Shown in pieces: positions 6,179-12,748 of a DNA stretch of 33,060 nucleotides. The DNA is from a virus. The first letter of the stretch is position 1. Each line of letters begins with the position of its first letter. A model generated the notes under the pieces. It saw only the letters and a program-made list of their open reading frames with translations. It did no database searches and had not been told where the DNA came from. The DNA lies in the IMG/VR virus record IMGVR_UViG_3300025101_000092, positions 1 to 33,060 of that record; one strand, written 5' to 3'. Position numbers and translations under genes: made by a program.

Positions 6179-6447
6179 TGAAGGATATTATTTATAAGGT
6201 GTTATGCCGCGCCCGAATTTTTTTTAGAAGTTTTAAAAAAAGAGATCCCGAGATAATGTTCCGATGGTCATCGGTTCAAGTTTGTCATAGCCTGGAATTT
6301 ATTATGAAATTAAATTCTGTGGCAAAGTCCCCAATAGAAAAGTTAAAAACTAATGACCCGATTGACGAAAGGGAGAGAAAAGATTTATTATTAATTTGCG
6401 AACAATTAGAGGAAGCCGTTGAGCAAATCAAAACTAAAGGTTCTTGA
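6178..6447 (+). CDS. Hypothetical protein, 89 aa
   Basis: Starts by TAATG overlap and ends 29 bases inside the methyltransferase gene. The N-terminus is basic and hydrophobic (YKVLCRARIFFRSFKKRDPE); the rest is a helical hairpin (ERKDLLLICEQLEEAVEQI). No membrane segment is long enough to be sure of. No family recognised. The end encodes the ribosome site used by the methyltransferase. Confidence 0.6.
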   Translation: MKDIIYKVLCRARIFFRSFKKRDPEIMFRWSSVQVCHSLEFIMKLNSVAKSPIEKLKTNDPIDERERKDLLLICEQLEEAVEQIKTKGS

Positions 6448-7690
6448 TTTATTTTCAGGGATCGGTGGATTTAGTCTAGCTTTAGAATCTACAGGTCATT
6501 TTCAAACCATTGGCTTTGTGGAAAATGATGAGTACTGTCAGGCAGTATTGCAACATCATTTTCCCGAAGTCCCGATATTAGGAGATATAAAAAATGTCAC
6601 AAAAGAAACAGTCCCGACCCGTCCAGATGTCATTTGTGGGGGTTTCCCCTGCCAACCCTTTTCAGTCGCAGGAGATCAAAGGGCGAAAGATGATCCTAGA
6701 CACCTCTGGCCAGAGATGTTGCGAATTATCAAGGAACAAAAACCCACTTGGGTTGTTGGAGAAAACGTTAGTGGACTCGTCAAATTGGGCTTGGACGAAA
6801 TACTCGATGAAATGGAGGATCAAGGCTACTCCACGAGGACGTTTAATATACCAGCTTTCTCGGTTGGCGCCCCCCACCAACGACAACGATTATGGATCAT
6901 TGGACACTTGGGCGACCCCGAACACAATGGATCACCTACCCCCGAGAGACAAAGAGGATTGCTCAAGCAACCAGAAGAACCGAAAAAACAGATCTCGATC
7001 TGGGAATCTGAGGGAACAAGTGGTGCATCAAGAGATGTGGCCAACCCCGACAACGAAAGGGTACGGTCACGCATCGGAGGGGATGACTTTGATTATGAGG
7101 AGGAAAGTGGAGAAGGGGGAGTTGACGGAGAAGGAAGCGCAGGAGATGATGAATGGTACGACACTTCGCCCACCCAGGATGAAGGAGTGGATGTTTCCGA
7201 CACCGACAACACAAGAGACCGAACACAAGAACATCAAGTTAACAAAGACGGGAAGAAGAATATCCAAGGACGGCAAGAACACACACAGTCTAAGTCTAGC
7301 AGACACGGTGCAGATGTGGCCAACCCCGAGAGCTTCAAATCCAGGGAGCAGACCGAACGGCAAGGGAGGGAAAATACTGCAAGAAGAAGTGATGATAGCA
7401 GAGGGACTAAGACAGAGAGGACAGAAACTGTTACCGACCCCAACGGCAAGGGACTACAAGGACAGAGGAAAAAATACAAACTACCAAAAAGCAAAAGAAA
7501 AAGGGAGATTGGCGGGAGCAGTTGGTGGGACATTGAACCCAACGTGGGTCGAGTGGCTTATGGGGTACCCAATAGAGTATTTAAACTCCGTGCCTTGGGA
7601 AACTCCATCATCCCGCAAATTGCACAAAAAATAGGTTATGCTATAATAGAAGCCGAAAAAAATGGATGTAAAAAAAGTAGTAAGTTTTGA
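6419..7690 (+). CDS. DNA (cytosine-5) methyltransferase
   Basis: A 423-residue C5 methyltransferase. Motif I DLFSGIGG (10-17) binds SAM; motif IV GGFPCQPFS carries the catalytic Cys78; motif VI is ENV (115-117); motif VIII is QRQRLW (154-159); motif X LGNSIIPQ (about 393-400) is at the end. Residues 165-375 form a long, charged target-recognition region with repeated A-N-P-D, S-D-T-D and T-D-P-N blocks. The start is TTG: AGAGGAAG stands seven bases upstream and motif I begins only ten residues in, leaving no room for an ATG. It may protect phage DNA from host restriction or mark it; the site is unknown. From base 6594 the same DNA is open in the +1 frame for 346 codons. Confidence 0.93.
   Translation: MSKSKLKVLDLFSGIGGFSLALESTGHFQTIGFVENDEYCQAVLQHHFPEVPILGDIKNVTKETVPTRPDVICGGFPCQPFSVAGDQRAKDDPRHLWPEMLRIIKEQKPTWVVGENVSGLVKLGLDEILDEMEDQGYSTRTFNIPAFSVGAPHQRQRLWIIGHLGDPEHNGSPTPERQRGLLKQPEEPKKQISIWESEGTSGASRDVANPDNERVRSRIGGDDFDYEEESGEGGVDGEGSAGDDEWYDTSPTQDEGVDVSDTDNTRDRTQEHQVNKDGKKNIQGRQEHTQSKSSRHGADVANPESFKSREQTERQGRENTARRSDDSRGTKTERTETVTDPNGKGLQGQRKKYKLPKSKRKREIGGSSWWDIEPNVGRVAYGVPNRVFKLRALGNSIIPQIAQKIGYAIIEAEKNGCKKSSKF
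6580..6584 (+). promoter_or_regulatory. Internal ribosome binding site AGGAG
   Basis: AGGAG followed nine bases later by an ATG in the +1 frame, inside the methyltransferase gene where the main frame reads L-G-D-I. It is the signal that could start the overprinted protein. Confidence 0.5.
6594..7634 (+). CDS. Overprinted +1-frame ORF with W-P-T-P-T repeats
   Basis: A 346-codon frame fully inside the methyltransferase gene, shifted by +1, with AGGAG nine bases before its ATG. The protein is basic. It carries five spaced W/F-P-T-P-like blocks: WATPN (about 106), WPTPT (149), FPTPT (201), WPTPR (242) and LPTPTARDYKD (280-290). Near the end is LNPTWVEWLMGYP (314-326). An upstream block, YSMKWRIKATPRGRLIYQL (70-88), and these motifs resemble phage proteins I remember being annotated as hypothetical. 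Those may themselves be frames overlapping methyltransferases. Either this is true dual coding or a frame kept open by the repeated target-recognition codons. Function unknown. Confidence 0.45.
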   Translation: MSQKKQSRPVQMSFVGVSPANPFQSQEIKGRKMILDTSGQRCCELSRNKNPLGLLEKTLVDSSNWAWTKYSMKWRIKATPRGRLIYQLSRLAPPTNDNDYGSLDTWATPNTMDHLPPRDKEDCSSNQKNRKNRSRSGNLREQVVHQEMWPTPTTKGYGHASEGMTLIMRRKVEKGELTEKEAQEMMNGTTLRPPRMKEWMFPTPTTQETEHKNIKLTKTGRRISKDGKNTHSLSLADTVQMWPTPRASNPGSRPNGKGGKILQEEVMIAEGLRQRGQKLLPTPTARDYKDRGKNTNYQKAKEKGRLAGAVGGTLNPTWVEWLMGYPIEYLNSVPWETPSSRKLHKK

Positions 7691-7970
7691 TAAAGGTGTT
7701 CATTGGAAGTCAGACCATACTTCCAACCCATATGCCATTGTCCTAAAAGCAAAAAAGATTTGGTACTTTACAGAAAAAGAAAACTCTAAATCGTATACAT
7801 TTTTTAAATTACTAATTCAAGATAATGCCAAACCATACAAATGGGGGTTGCAGCACCAGAAAACTATTATGATATTTAAACACAATGAGTATTATTATTT
7901 TATGGCGCCACCTGACATTGTATATCGAGTATTACCAAAAGAAGAAAAGAAGAAGAAAAAGAAAAAATAA
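7662..7970 (+). CDS. Hypothetical protein with poly-Lys tail, 102 aa
   Basis: Starts inside the end of the methyltransferase gene with no clear ribosome site, so translation may be coupled. The core is beta-rich and aromatic (NPYAIVLKAKKIWYFTEKE, HNEYYYFMAPP), and the tail is almost all Lys/Glu (about residues 92-102), perhaps for nucleic acid or membrane contact. No family recognised. It converges on the GNAT-like gene with only two bases between stops. Confidence 0.6.
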   Translation: MDVKKVVSFDKGVHWKSDHTSNPYAIVLKAKKIWYFTEKENSKSYTFFKLLIQDNAKPYKWGLQHQKTIMIFKHNEYYYFMAPPDIVYRVLPKEEKKKKKKK

Positions 7971-7972
7971 AT

Positions 7973-8380
7973 TTATCTGTAGTATTCAAAATTATAACTT
8001 TTTTTATTTTCTGCAATAAGCTTTGCTCCATTTCTTATATGAAACTTTTTAGCCATTTCTGTTTTAGGTGACAGTGTTACAAACCTTTTAGTTTTTAACA
8101 TAGGTAATAAATAATTTAAAATTAAACGACCATAACCTTTTTGATAAGACCACACCGTATAAAAAATTGTAAATTCTTCTGTATCTTCTAAAGAAAATCT
8201 TTTTAATTGATTTATGTTAATAGGAATTTTGTACGTGTTAGCAGTACAGACAACAGCTTTTCCGAATATAGTATAAATTTTTCTACCCTCTGCTGTTCTA
8301 AAATCATAGCTTAAATTTTTTCTAACAGGATCATCACTAATAATTACCTCACTAGGTTGAGTAACTAGTTTTAATTTCAT
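7973..8380 (-). CDS. GNAT-fold N-acetyltransferase-like protein
   Basis: A 135-residue protein. The region YQKGYGRLILNYLL (79-92) resembles GNAT motif A, the pyrophosphate-binding Q/R-x-x-G-x-G/A loop and helix. TLSPKTEMAKKFHIRNGAKL near the end fits the following strand and helix of GNAT domains. I recall similar proteins in marine podoviruses. The substrate cannot be deduced. It is the last gene of a leftward block led by the helicase and follows the repressor gene by five bases. Confidence 0.7.
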   Translation of the reverse strand: MKLKLVTQPSEVIISDDPVRKNLSYDFRTAEGRKIYTIFGKAVVCTANTYKIPININQLKRFSLEDTEEFTIFYTVWSYQKGYGRLILNYLLPMLKTKRFVTLSPKTEMAKKFHIRNGAKLIAENKKSYNFEYYR

Positions 8381-8385
8381 TTTAG

Positions 8386-8628
8386 TTACTCTTGCATTCT
8401 TTCAATTAAAATAGCATCAAGCTCATAACCCATTGCCCGGAGAAGTAATTCCATTTTATAAATAGATGGTTCTGATATTTTCATTCTCTCATAATTTTCT
8501 ATTGTGCTAACACCAACACCAGACTCACAAGACAATTCTTCCCTAGACATTTTGGTTTTTTTTCTTAGCTCACACAAAATGTCTGCCCAATGTGATTTTA
8601 AAACAGACTTACAGTGCATACTTACCAT
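8386..8628 (-). CDS. XRE-family helix-turn-helix regulator
   Basis: An 80-residue protein with a Cro/CI-type HTH at about 28-48 (SREELSCESGVGVSTIENYE) and a C-terminal helix pair (MELLLRAMGYELDAILIE). It is one domain long, so probably a dimerising DNA-binding switch or repressor. ATGs at 8628 and 8619 are both possible; neither has a ribosome site. An inverted repeat (TACCATAA / TTATGGTA) covers the first of these and probably serves as its own operator. No integrase is seen, so this need not mean lysogeny; it may time expression of the leftward block. Confidence 0.75.
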   Translation of the reverse strand: MVSMHCKSVLKSHWADILCELRKKTKMSREELSCESGVGVSTIENYERMKISEPSIYKMELLLRAMGYELDAILIERMQE

Positions 8629-8652
8629 AAGTCTTAAATATCATTTATGGTA
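8623..8652. promoter_or_regulatory. Putative operator: TACCATAA inverted repeat
   Basis: TACCATAA (8623-8630) and TTATGGTA (8645-8652) are perfect inverted 8-mers separated by 14 bases (centres about 22 bp apart, two helical turns). They cover the start of the XRE gene and the 25-base gap after the upstream gene. This spacing and position suit binding by an HTH dimer and autoregulation. Confidence 0.5.
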
Positions 8653-8653
8653 T

Positions 8654-8920
8654 TTAATGTAAAGTTTTATTGAGTTTCTCAGGAGAATAGTCTTCTAATA
8701 AATTTTCAAAACTAGCATCTTTGCCTGCTACCATATTTAAAGTAGTTTTTCTAACTTCTGCTAAAACATCGCACACAGTAAAAATACCCATTTTACCTTG
8801 TGCCCCTTTTTCTAGAGCTACACGAATTAATGCAATAATTTTTTCGTGCTCTTTACTTTCATCTTTATCAAATAGTTTAGATAACTTTAAATAAAATTCT
8901 TGTGTTGTTTGTTCACTCAT
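8654..8920 (-). CDS. Hypothetical helical protein, 88 aa
   Basis: Good ribosome site (AAGGAG, seven bases before the ATG) overlapping the end of the upstream gene (ATGA). The protein looks all-helical (EFYLKLSKLFDKDESKEHE, KIIALIRVALEKGAQG), with no membrane segment. No family recognised. It lies between the XRE gene and another small unknown in a leftward operon. Confidence 0.6.
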   Translation of the reverse strand: MSEQTTQEFYLKLSKLFDKDESKEHEKIIALIRVALEKGAQGKMGIFTVCDVLAEVRKTTLNMVAGKDASFENLLEDYSPEKLNKTLH

Positions 8921-9165
8921 TTTCTTTCTCCTTTTTTATTATGCACTAACATAATAGTGCTTTTCATATCATCTAATATTTCGTTTGCCGCATCATCATA
9001 ATCAAAATAATCCATATTACTTAATATGCAAAACCTTATATTTTTATCTTCTAAAATTTGTTCTTTAGCCTGCTCTCTAGAAATTTTTTTTGCTTTAAAT
9101 GATAAACAAATATTCTCTATTTTTTTCTCTGCTTCCTCTGAACAAGTGTTGTACAACCTACTCAT
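8917..9165 (-). CDS. Hypothetical protein, 82 aa
   Basis: Preceded by GAGGATGGATAA; the ATG directly follows the RHH gene. The protein is charged and helical with Cys residues but no paired knuckle (SRLYNTCSEEAEKKIENIC). There is an acidic middle (MDYFDYDDAANEILDD). No family recognised. Confidence 0.6.
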   Translation of the reverse strand: MSRLYNTCSEEAEKKIENICLSFKAKKISREQAKEQILEDKNIRFCILSNMDYFDYDDAANEILDDMKSTIMLVHNKKGERK

Positions 9166-9354
9166 TTATCCATCCTCCTGGCCATTCATTGCCTTTTTTA
9201 TCATTTGTTTTTCTGAAGGCAAACTGTAAGCTATATCGACAAGATAAGCTATTTGTCTAGCTATTGACCTTGAGTTTTTTTTCTTTAACTTTTCTAATTT
9301 TTTGTAGGTTTCTATTGGAACAGCTACACTTTTCATTTTTGTTATATCTGGCAT
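9166..9354 (-). CDS. Ribbon-helix-helix DNA-binding protein
   Basis: A 62-residue protein begun at the ATG that follows AAGGAGAAAATT; an ATG 24 bases upstream lacks a site. KSVAVPIETYKKLEKLKK gives the basic strand and first helix of an Arc/MetJ-type fold, and SRSIARQIAYLVDIAYS gives the second helix. Such proteins dimerise and bind operators by the strand pair. It directly follows the helicase gene and may regulate this block or the divergent replication promoter (inference). Confidence 0.65.
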   Translation of the reverse strand: MPDITKMKSVAVPIETYKKLEKLKKKNSRSIARQIAYLVDIAYSLPSEKQMIKKAMNGQEDG

Positions 9355-9365
9355 AATTTTCTCCT

Positions 9366-10808
9366 TTATGTTAACCATTTTTTTAATTCATCGCCCATAA
9401 CTAAACTGGCAATTTTCTTTTTGTTTACCAATGCTTTTACAATCTTTTCATCTATTGTTTTTTCTGCAATAAGATCTACATAGGTAACTTTCTTCTTTTG
9501 ACCTATTCGATGACAACGATCTTCTGATTGCATACGAAGTGCTAAGTCAAAACTATTAGCAAAATAAATAACGTTGTTAGCCGCAGTTAATGTTATGCCG
9601 TGCCCACCCGTTTGAGGATTGCCAATAAAAAAACGAGCATCTCCATTCTGAAACTGCTCAATAGCTTCTCTTCTGTCCTCATCAGAAGTATCACCATAAT
9701 AAGTAACCGTGGACCTGGAGCCGTGTATCTTGGTAAGTGATTCGTAAATTCGCTTAATATCGTAGCGAAATCGTGACCATATAATTATCTTACCTGACAT
9801 ATCTTCTATGCAGTTGATAAGCTCTGGCAGACGGTTATCCTTAATTTCTATAATTTTTCCATCATCCGTTTTTGTGTGACCAGATAATACTTGTTGTAGT
9901 CGCACTAATTGTGTCATAATATTCGGTGCTGTCATAAAGTCTTCATCAGTAATATTAGCTAAGGCAAACTCTTTTATTTCCGAATATATTCTTTCCTGGT
10001 CCTCAGTTAATTGGACAGATCTAGTAATGTAAATCTTATCAGGTAAATCCAGGCACTCCTCTTTCATAATGCGAGAAGAAAAGTTTTTTAACAGCTCTGC
10101 TAATTTATCTAAGTTACGATAGCCTACTATCATATTAAAAGAGTTCGCACCCACCGTTGTTTTTTTCATAATAGCAAAACGATATTGGTACTGAAAAAAG
10201 TTATCACCCGTTTCTCCTAATAAGGTAGGACTTAAAAAATTACACTGCGCCCATAAATCTAATGGCGATTGTGTGACAGGAGAACCCGTTAAGATTCGTT
10301 TATATTTTATTCCTTTACCCATTTTTATAATTGTCTTTGTACGTTTGGCTTTTGGATTTTTGATAGCAGTTGATTCGTCAATCGCTAAAAATGTATTCGA
10401 TTTTTTTAACAACGCTGCCAAATATGATGTACCTTTGGCAGTGGACAGAGCCTCTACATTCATTACAAAAATTCGTAGTACGCCCGGAACTTTTTCTTTC
10501 AACAGCGATAGCAGTAATTCTTTTTCTTTTTTATTTGGCGATGGTCTCCACACGCAAATAACTTTTTCTATGTGATCTGGTAGATGCACTGGTATCTCTA
10601 TGTTTGACCAGTTTCTATATACACCCTTGGGTGCAATAACAACAAAGGTATCTATTTCATTTTTCTCAAACAAGATACCTACATTATCTATACATACTTT
10701 GGACTTACCTGTACCCATTTCCATAAAGTATGCCCACACCGTATTTGACCACGATGTCTTGAGCACATCCTTTTGATGTTGAAATGGTTCGGTCTTAAAT
10801 TTATACAT
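9366..10808 (-). CDS. SNF2-like superfamily 2 helicase/ATPase
   Basis: A 480-residue SF2 translocase. It has the Q-type motif (FQHQKDVL, 9-16), Walker A MGTGKSK (31-37), motif Ia APKGVYRNW (59-67), Walker B with DEST (144-147) in place of DEAH, motif III LTGSPVTQ (173-180), and C-terminal motifs through DRCHRIGQ (430-437). This HRIGQ ending is typical of SNF2/Rad54-like enzymes. In phages such helicases may remodel replication or recombination intermediates. It is the first gene of the leftward block, with no Shine-Dalgarno. A GATAAT box ends six bases before the ATG, so the message may be leaderless. Confidence 0.92.
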   Translation of the reverse strand: MYKFKTEPFQHQKDVLKTSWSNTVWAYFMEMGTGKSKVCIDNVGILFEKNEIDTFVVIAPKGVYRNWSNIEIPVHLPDHIEKVICVWRPSPNKKEKELLLSLLKEKVPGVLRIFVMNVEALSTAKGTSYLAALLKKSNTFLAIDESTAIKNPKAKRTKTIIKMGKGIKYKRILTGSPVTQSPLDLWAQCNFLSPTLLGETGDNFFQYQYRFAIMKKTTVGANSFNMIVGYRNLDKLAELLKNFSSRIMKEECLDLPDKIYITRSVQLTEDQERIYSEIKEFALANITDEDFMTAPNIMTQLVRLQQVLSGHTKTDDGKIIEIKDNRLPELINCIEDMSGKIIIWSRFRYDIKRIYESLTKIHGSRSTVTYYGDTSDEDRREAIEQFQNGDARFFIGNPQTGGHGITLTAANNVIYFANSFDLALRMQSEDRCHRIGQKKKVTYVDLIAEKTIDEKIVKALVNKKKIASLVMGDELKKWLT

Positions 10809-10814
10809 AAATCC

Positions 10815-10842
10815 ATTATCTGAATATTTTTTCCCAAGTCAA
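10815..10842 (-). promoter_or_regulatory. Putative sigma70-type promoter for the leftward block
   Basis: Read leftward, TTGACT (10842-10837), a 16-base spacer and GATAAT (10820-10815) match the -35/-10 pattern at 5 of 6 positions each. The expected start of transcription falls on or next to the helicase ATG at 10808. Confidence 0.45.
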
Positions 10843-10845
10843 GTA

Positions 10846-10874
10846 TTGACACAATTATTTTTATCAATTACATT
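10846..10874 (+). promoter_or_regulatory. Putative sigma70-type promoter for the replication module
   Basis: A perfect TTGACA (10846-10851), a 17-base spacer and TACATT (10869-10874; 4 of 6). It faces right toward the gene at 10972, back to back with the leftward promoter, so the two -35 elements are only a few bases apart and could be controlled together. The transcript would include the hairpin at 10919-10945. Confidence 0.5.
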
Positions 10875-10918
10875 TATTTTACATTTGTTTAAATTTTTTA
10901 TTCAAGTGACTCCAATCA

Positions 10919-10945
10919 AGTGGCTTAGACTTTTTCTAAGCCACT
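10919..10945 (+). promoter_or_regulatory. Leader hairpin before the replication module
   Basis: AGTGGCTTAGA (10919-10929) pairs over 11 bp with TCTAAGCCACT (10935-10945) around a five-base loop. It lies in the predicted untranslated leader, about 26 bases before the ATG. There is no T run after it, so attenuation by simple termination is unlikely; RNA stability, processing or protein binding are more plausible. Confidence 0.5.
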
Positions 10946-10971
10946 AGACGATTGCTAAGAAAGGGATAAGT

Positions 10972-11301
10972 ATGAATACAGTTTATGTGGTGCAGGAAAA
11001 TCCAAAGGTGGATATTATATCTGCTACAAAGTATGGAGAGCTGATACCACTAGCTAATCCAACAGAACAACTACATTTAAATCCAAGTAGAATTATTAGC
11101 CAATTTAAAAGAAAGCTTACTAAGTTTTCAGACAACGATTATTTATTGTTGCTTGGCGATCCTGCTTTGATTGGTGTGGCAGTTACTGTTGCCAGTGATG
11201 TTAATAACGGTAAGGTTACTGTTTTGAAATGGGATAGGATAGAAAAGATGTACTACCCAGTCAAACTTTCCTTTCGTGGTGGCATTGGAGATTATCAATA
11301 A
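10972..11301 (+). CDS. Conserved phage protein of unknown function, 109 aa
   Basis: First gene of the rightward replication operon, with AAGGGATAAG before the ATG. The sequence is a compact alpha/beta protein: VYVVQENPKVDIISATKYG, a helix, then DYLLLLGDPALIGVAVTVAS and VTVLKWDR. I recall similar proteins with this L-K-W-D-R end beside single-strand binding genes in marine phages. No enzymatic motif is seen. Its place ahead of an SSB-like gene suggests a DNA replication accessory (inference). Confidence 0.7.
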   Translation: MNTVYVVQENPKVDIISATKYGELIPLANPTEQLHLNPSRIISQFKRKLTKFSDNDYLLLLGDPALIGVAVTVASDVNNGKVTVLKWDRIEKMYYPVKLSFRGGIGDYQ

Positions 11302-11328
11302 TAAACCTGACAAGGAGGTATGTGAAAA

Positions 11329-11904
11329 ATGAACGAAGAAATATGGAAACAAGCCGAAGCAGATGCAGACAAATTTAAAGACTTATCTACTCAAGGTGGA
11401 AAAGATCTTAGCGATCTGATAAAGCAAGCCAGTACTGTTAACAAACAAATAGATGTTTTAGAAGAAGAAGTAAAAATTTTAAAGCAAAAAAAGAATAGTT
11501 ATTTGTTTGATTTAATCCCTGCGAAAATGGCAGAGATGGGTATGGATAAAGTAGAGGTAAATGGTAATGCCGTTTCACTTGCTACTTTTGTAAGTGCCAC
11601 TATGCCAAAAGATCCTATTCAAAGGGAACAAGCTATATTGCATTTGCGTGATATAGGAGCCTCGGACTTCATCAAAAACGAAGTGACAGTAAAGTTTGGT
11701 GTCAACGAGGATAACAGAGCACGTTCTATTCAATCAGAGTTAGAAGAAAAAGGAATGGATACAACGGCAAGAGTGTGGGTAGAACCATCTACACTAAAAA
11801 AATTGGTTCGTGAAAGAGTAGAGAATAATCAAAATATTGATATGGAATTATTCAATGCTCATGTTGGTCAAATCGCTAAAATCAAAGGAGGTAAAGATGA
11901 GTAA
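11329..11904 (+). CDS. Conserved phage protein with coiled coil, 191 aa
   Basis: An excellent ribosome site (AAGGAGGT, nine bases before the ATG) implies high expression. Residues about 15-55 form a coiled coil (NKQIDVLEEEVKILKQKKN). The rest is a mixed domain with a basic, Arg-rich stretch (ARVWVEPSTLKKLVRERVE). No catalytic motif. Its position directly before the SSB-like gene, overlapping it by eight bases, suggests a partner in single-strand handling or recombination. I cannot name the family with confidence. Confidence 0.7.
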   Translation: MNEEIWKQAEADADKFKDLSTQGGKDLSDLIKQASTVNKQIDVLEEEVKILKQKKNSYLFDLIPAKMAEMGMDKVEVNGNAVSLATFVSATMPKDPIQREQAILHLRDIGASDFIKNEVTVKFGVNEDNRARSIQSELEEKGMDTTARVWVEPSTLKKLVRERVENNQNIDMELFNAHVGQIAKIKGGKDE

Positions 11905-12649
11905 GACTAATAATAAAAAAGCAGTAAGCATCCTAGAGGAAATGTCAAAAGACTCTGGTGGTGGTTTTGAAGAGGTAACATCTTCTGATGTACAAATACC
12001 TTTTATAAGAGTGATACAAGCATTAAGTCCACAGATAAAAAAATCTGACTCTGCTTTTATTAAAGGTGCAAGTCAAGGAGATATTTTTAACACAGTAACA
12101 AAACAATTCTGGAGTGCAGAGGAAGGTATACTCGTTATACCTATTCACTTTCAATTGAAGTTCCTAGAGTTTGTTCCAAGAGATCAAGGTGGAGGTTTTG
12201 TGGGTGAATTAAACCCTTCTTCAGAAGAAGTTAAAAAAGCAAAAAAAATTGATAAAAACTCTTCTATAGAATTTCTAGAAAATGATAATGAGTTGGTAAG
12301 AACTGCTCAACATTATGTGAAGATTGTGCACGAAGATGGCACTCTTGAGAATGCGATTGTGGATATGAAAAAAACACAATTAAAAAAATCAAGACAGTGG
12401 ATGAGCATAATGATGATGCAAAAACACAATGGAAAAACATTACCCTCTTTTTCACAAGTATACAGATTAAAAACTGTTGAAGAAAGTAATGACAAAGGCA
12501 ATTGGTATACTTGGTCTGTTCAACACGAGAAAATGGTTGACAGTATCGAGAGTTATAATGATGCAAAATCATTTCACGCTAGTATTAACAGTGGTGAGTT
12601 AACGGCTTTACCACCTACTGATGCTAATAAAGACGAAGTACCATTTTAA
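11897..12649 (+). CDS. Putative single-stranded DNA-binding protein
   Basis: A 250-residue protein started at the ATG six bases after GGAGGT. The acidic C-terminal tip DANKDEVPF ends in V-P-F, like the D-D-I-P-F tails with which SSB proteins recruit partners. The centre shows alternating strands (EEGILVIPIHFQLKFLEFV, HYVKIVHEDGTLENAIVDM) and a Lys/Trp-rich stretch (KKSRQWMSIMMMQKH), consistent with an OB-like DNA-binding core. The gene is second to last before a hairpin terminator and sits among replication genes. The assignment rests on tail, position and resemblance to marine phage SSB-like proteins. Confidence 0.65.
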   Translation: MSKTNNKKAVSILEEMSKDSGGGFEEVTSSDVQIPFIRVIQALSPQIKKSDSAFIKGASQGDIFNTVTKQFWSAEEGILVIPIHFQLKFLEFVPRDQGGGFVGELNPSSEEVKKAKKIDKNSSIEFLENDNELVRTAQHYVKIVHEDGTLENAIVDMKKTQLKKSRQWMSIMMMQKHNGKTLPSFSQVYRLKTVEESNDKGNWYTWSVQHEKMVDSIESYNDAKSFHASINSGELTALPPTDANKDEVPF

Positions 12650-12654
12650 CCAAA

Positions 12655-12682
12655 AAGAGGAGTGGGGTGACCCACTCCTCTT
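12655..12682 (+). terminator. Hairpin terminator after the SSB-like gene
   Basis: AAGAGGAGTGGG (12655-12666) and CCCACTCCTCTT (12671-12682) form a perfect 12-bp stem closed by GTGA, a GNRA tetraloop, starting six bases after the stop codon. The T run after it is short (ATTTC), so termination may be partial, letting some transcription reach the SET and primase genes. Confidence 0.65.
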
Positions 12683-12700
12683 ATTTCGGAGAATAGATTA

Positions 12701-12748
12701 ATGAATAATATGTACATTATATACTGCTATGAAAATAAAATACAATAG
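12701..12748 (+). CDS. Possible 15-aa leader peptide
   Basis: GGAG at 12688-12691 stands nine bases before an ATG that opens a 15-codon frame (M-N-N-M-Y-I-I-Y-C-Y-E-N-K-I-Q). It overlaps the start of the SET gene by 20 bases in another frame. The SET ATG itself has no ribosome site, so ribosomes finishing this short frame could supply it. It may instead be chance. Confidence 0.35.
   Translation: MNNMYIIYCYENKIQ

Noticed and set aside
6662-7542. Several leftward open frames of 74-102 codons opposite the methyltransferase gene
   Set aside because: They have no ribosome sites, overlap each other and lack protein-like composition; the region is simply poor in stop codons. Only the rightward +1 frame is long and has a start signal.
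7938-7968. Run of AAG/AAA codons as a possible slippage or frameshift site
   Set aside because: It lies at the very end of the gene just before the stop; no downstream frame would be gained.
8386-8628. Evidence for lysogeny from the XRE regulator
   Set aside because: No integrase, excisionase or attachment site was seen; a small XRE protein alone can serve lytic timing.
12713-12728. TATATACTG before the SET gene as another CAGTATATAT promoter
   Set aside because: It is in the opposite orientation to the gene and shorter than the other copies, so it was not counted as the same element.
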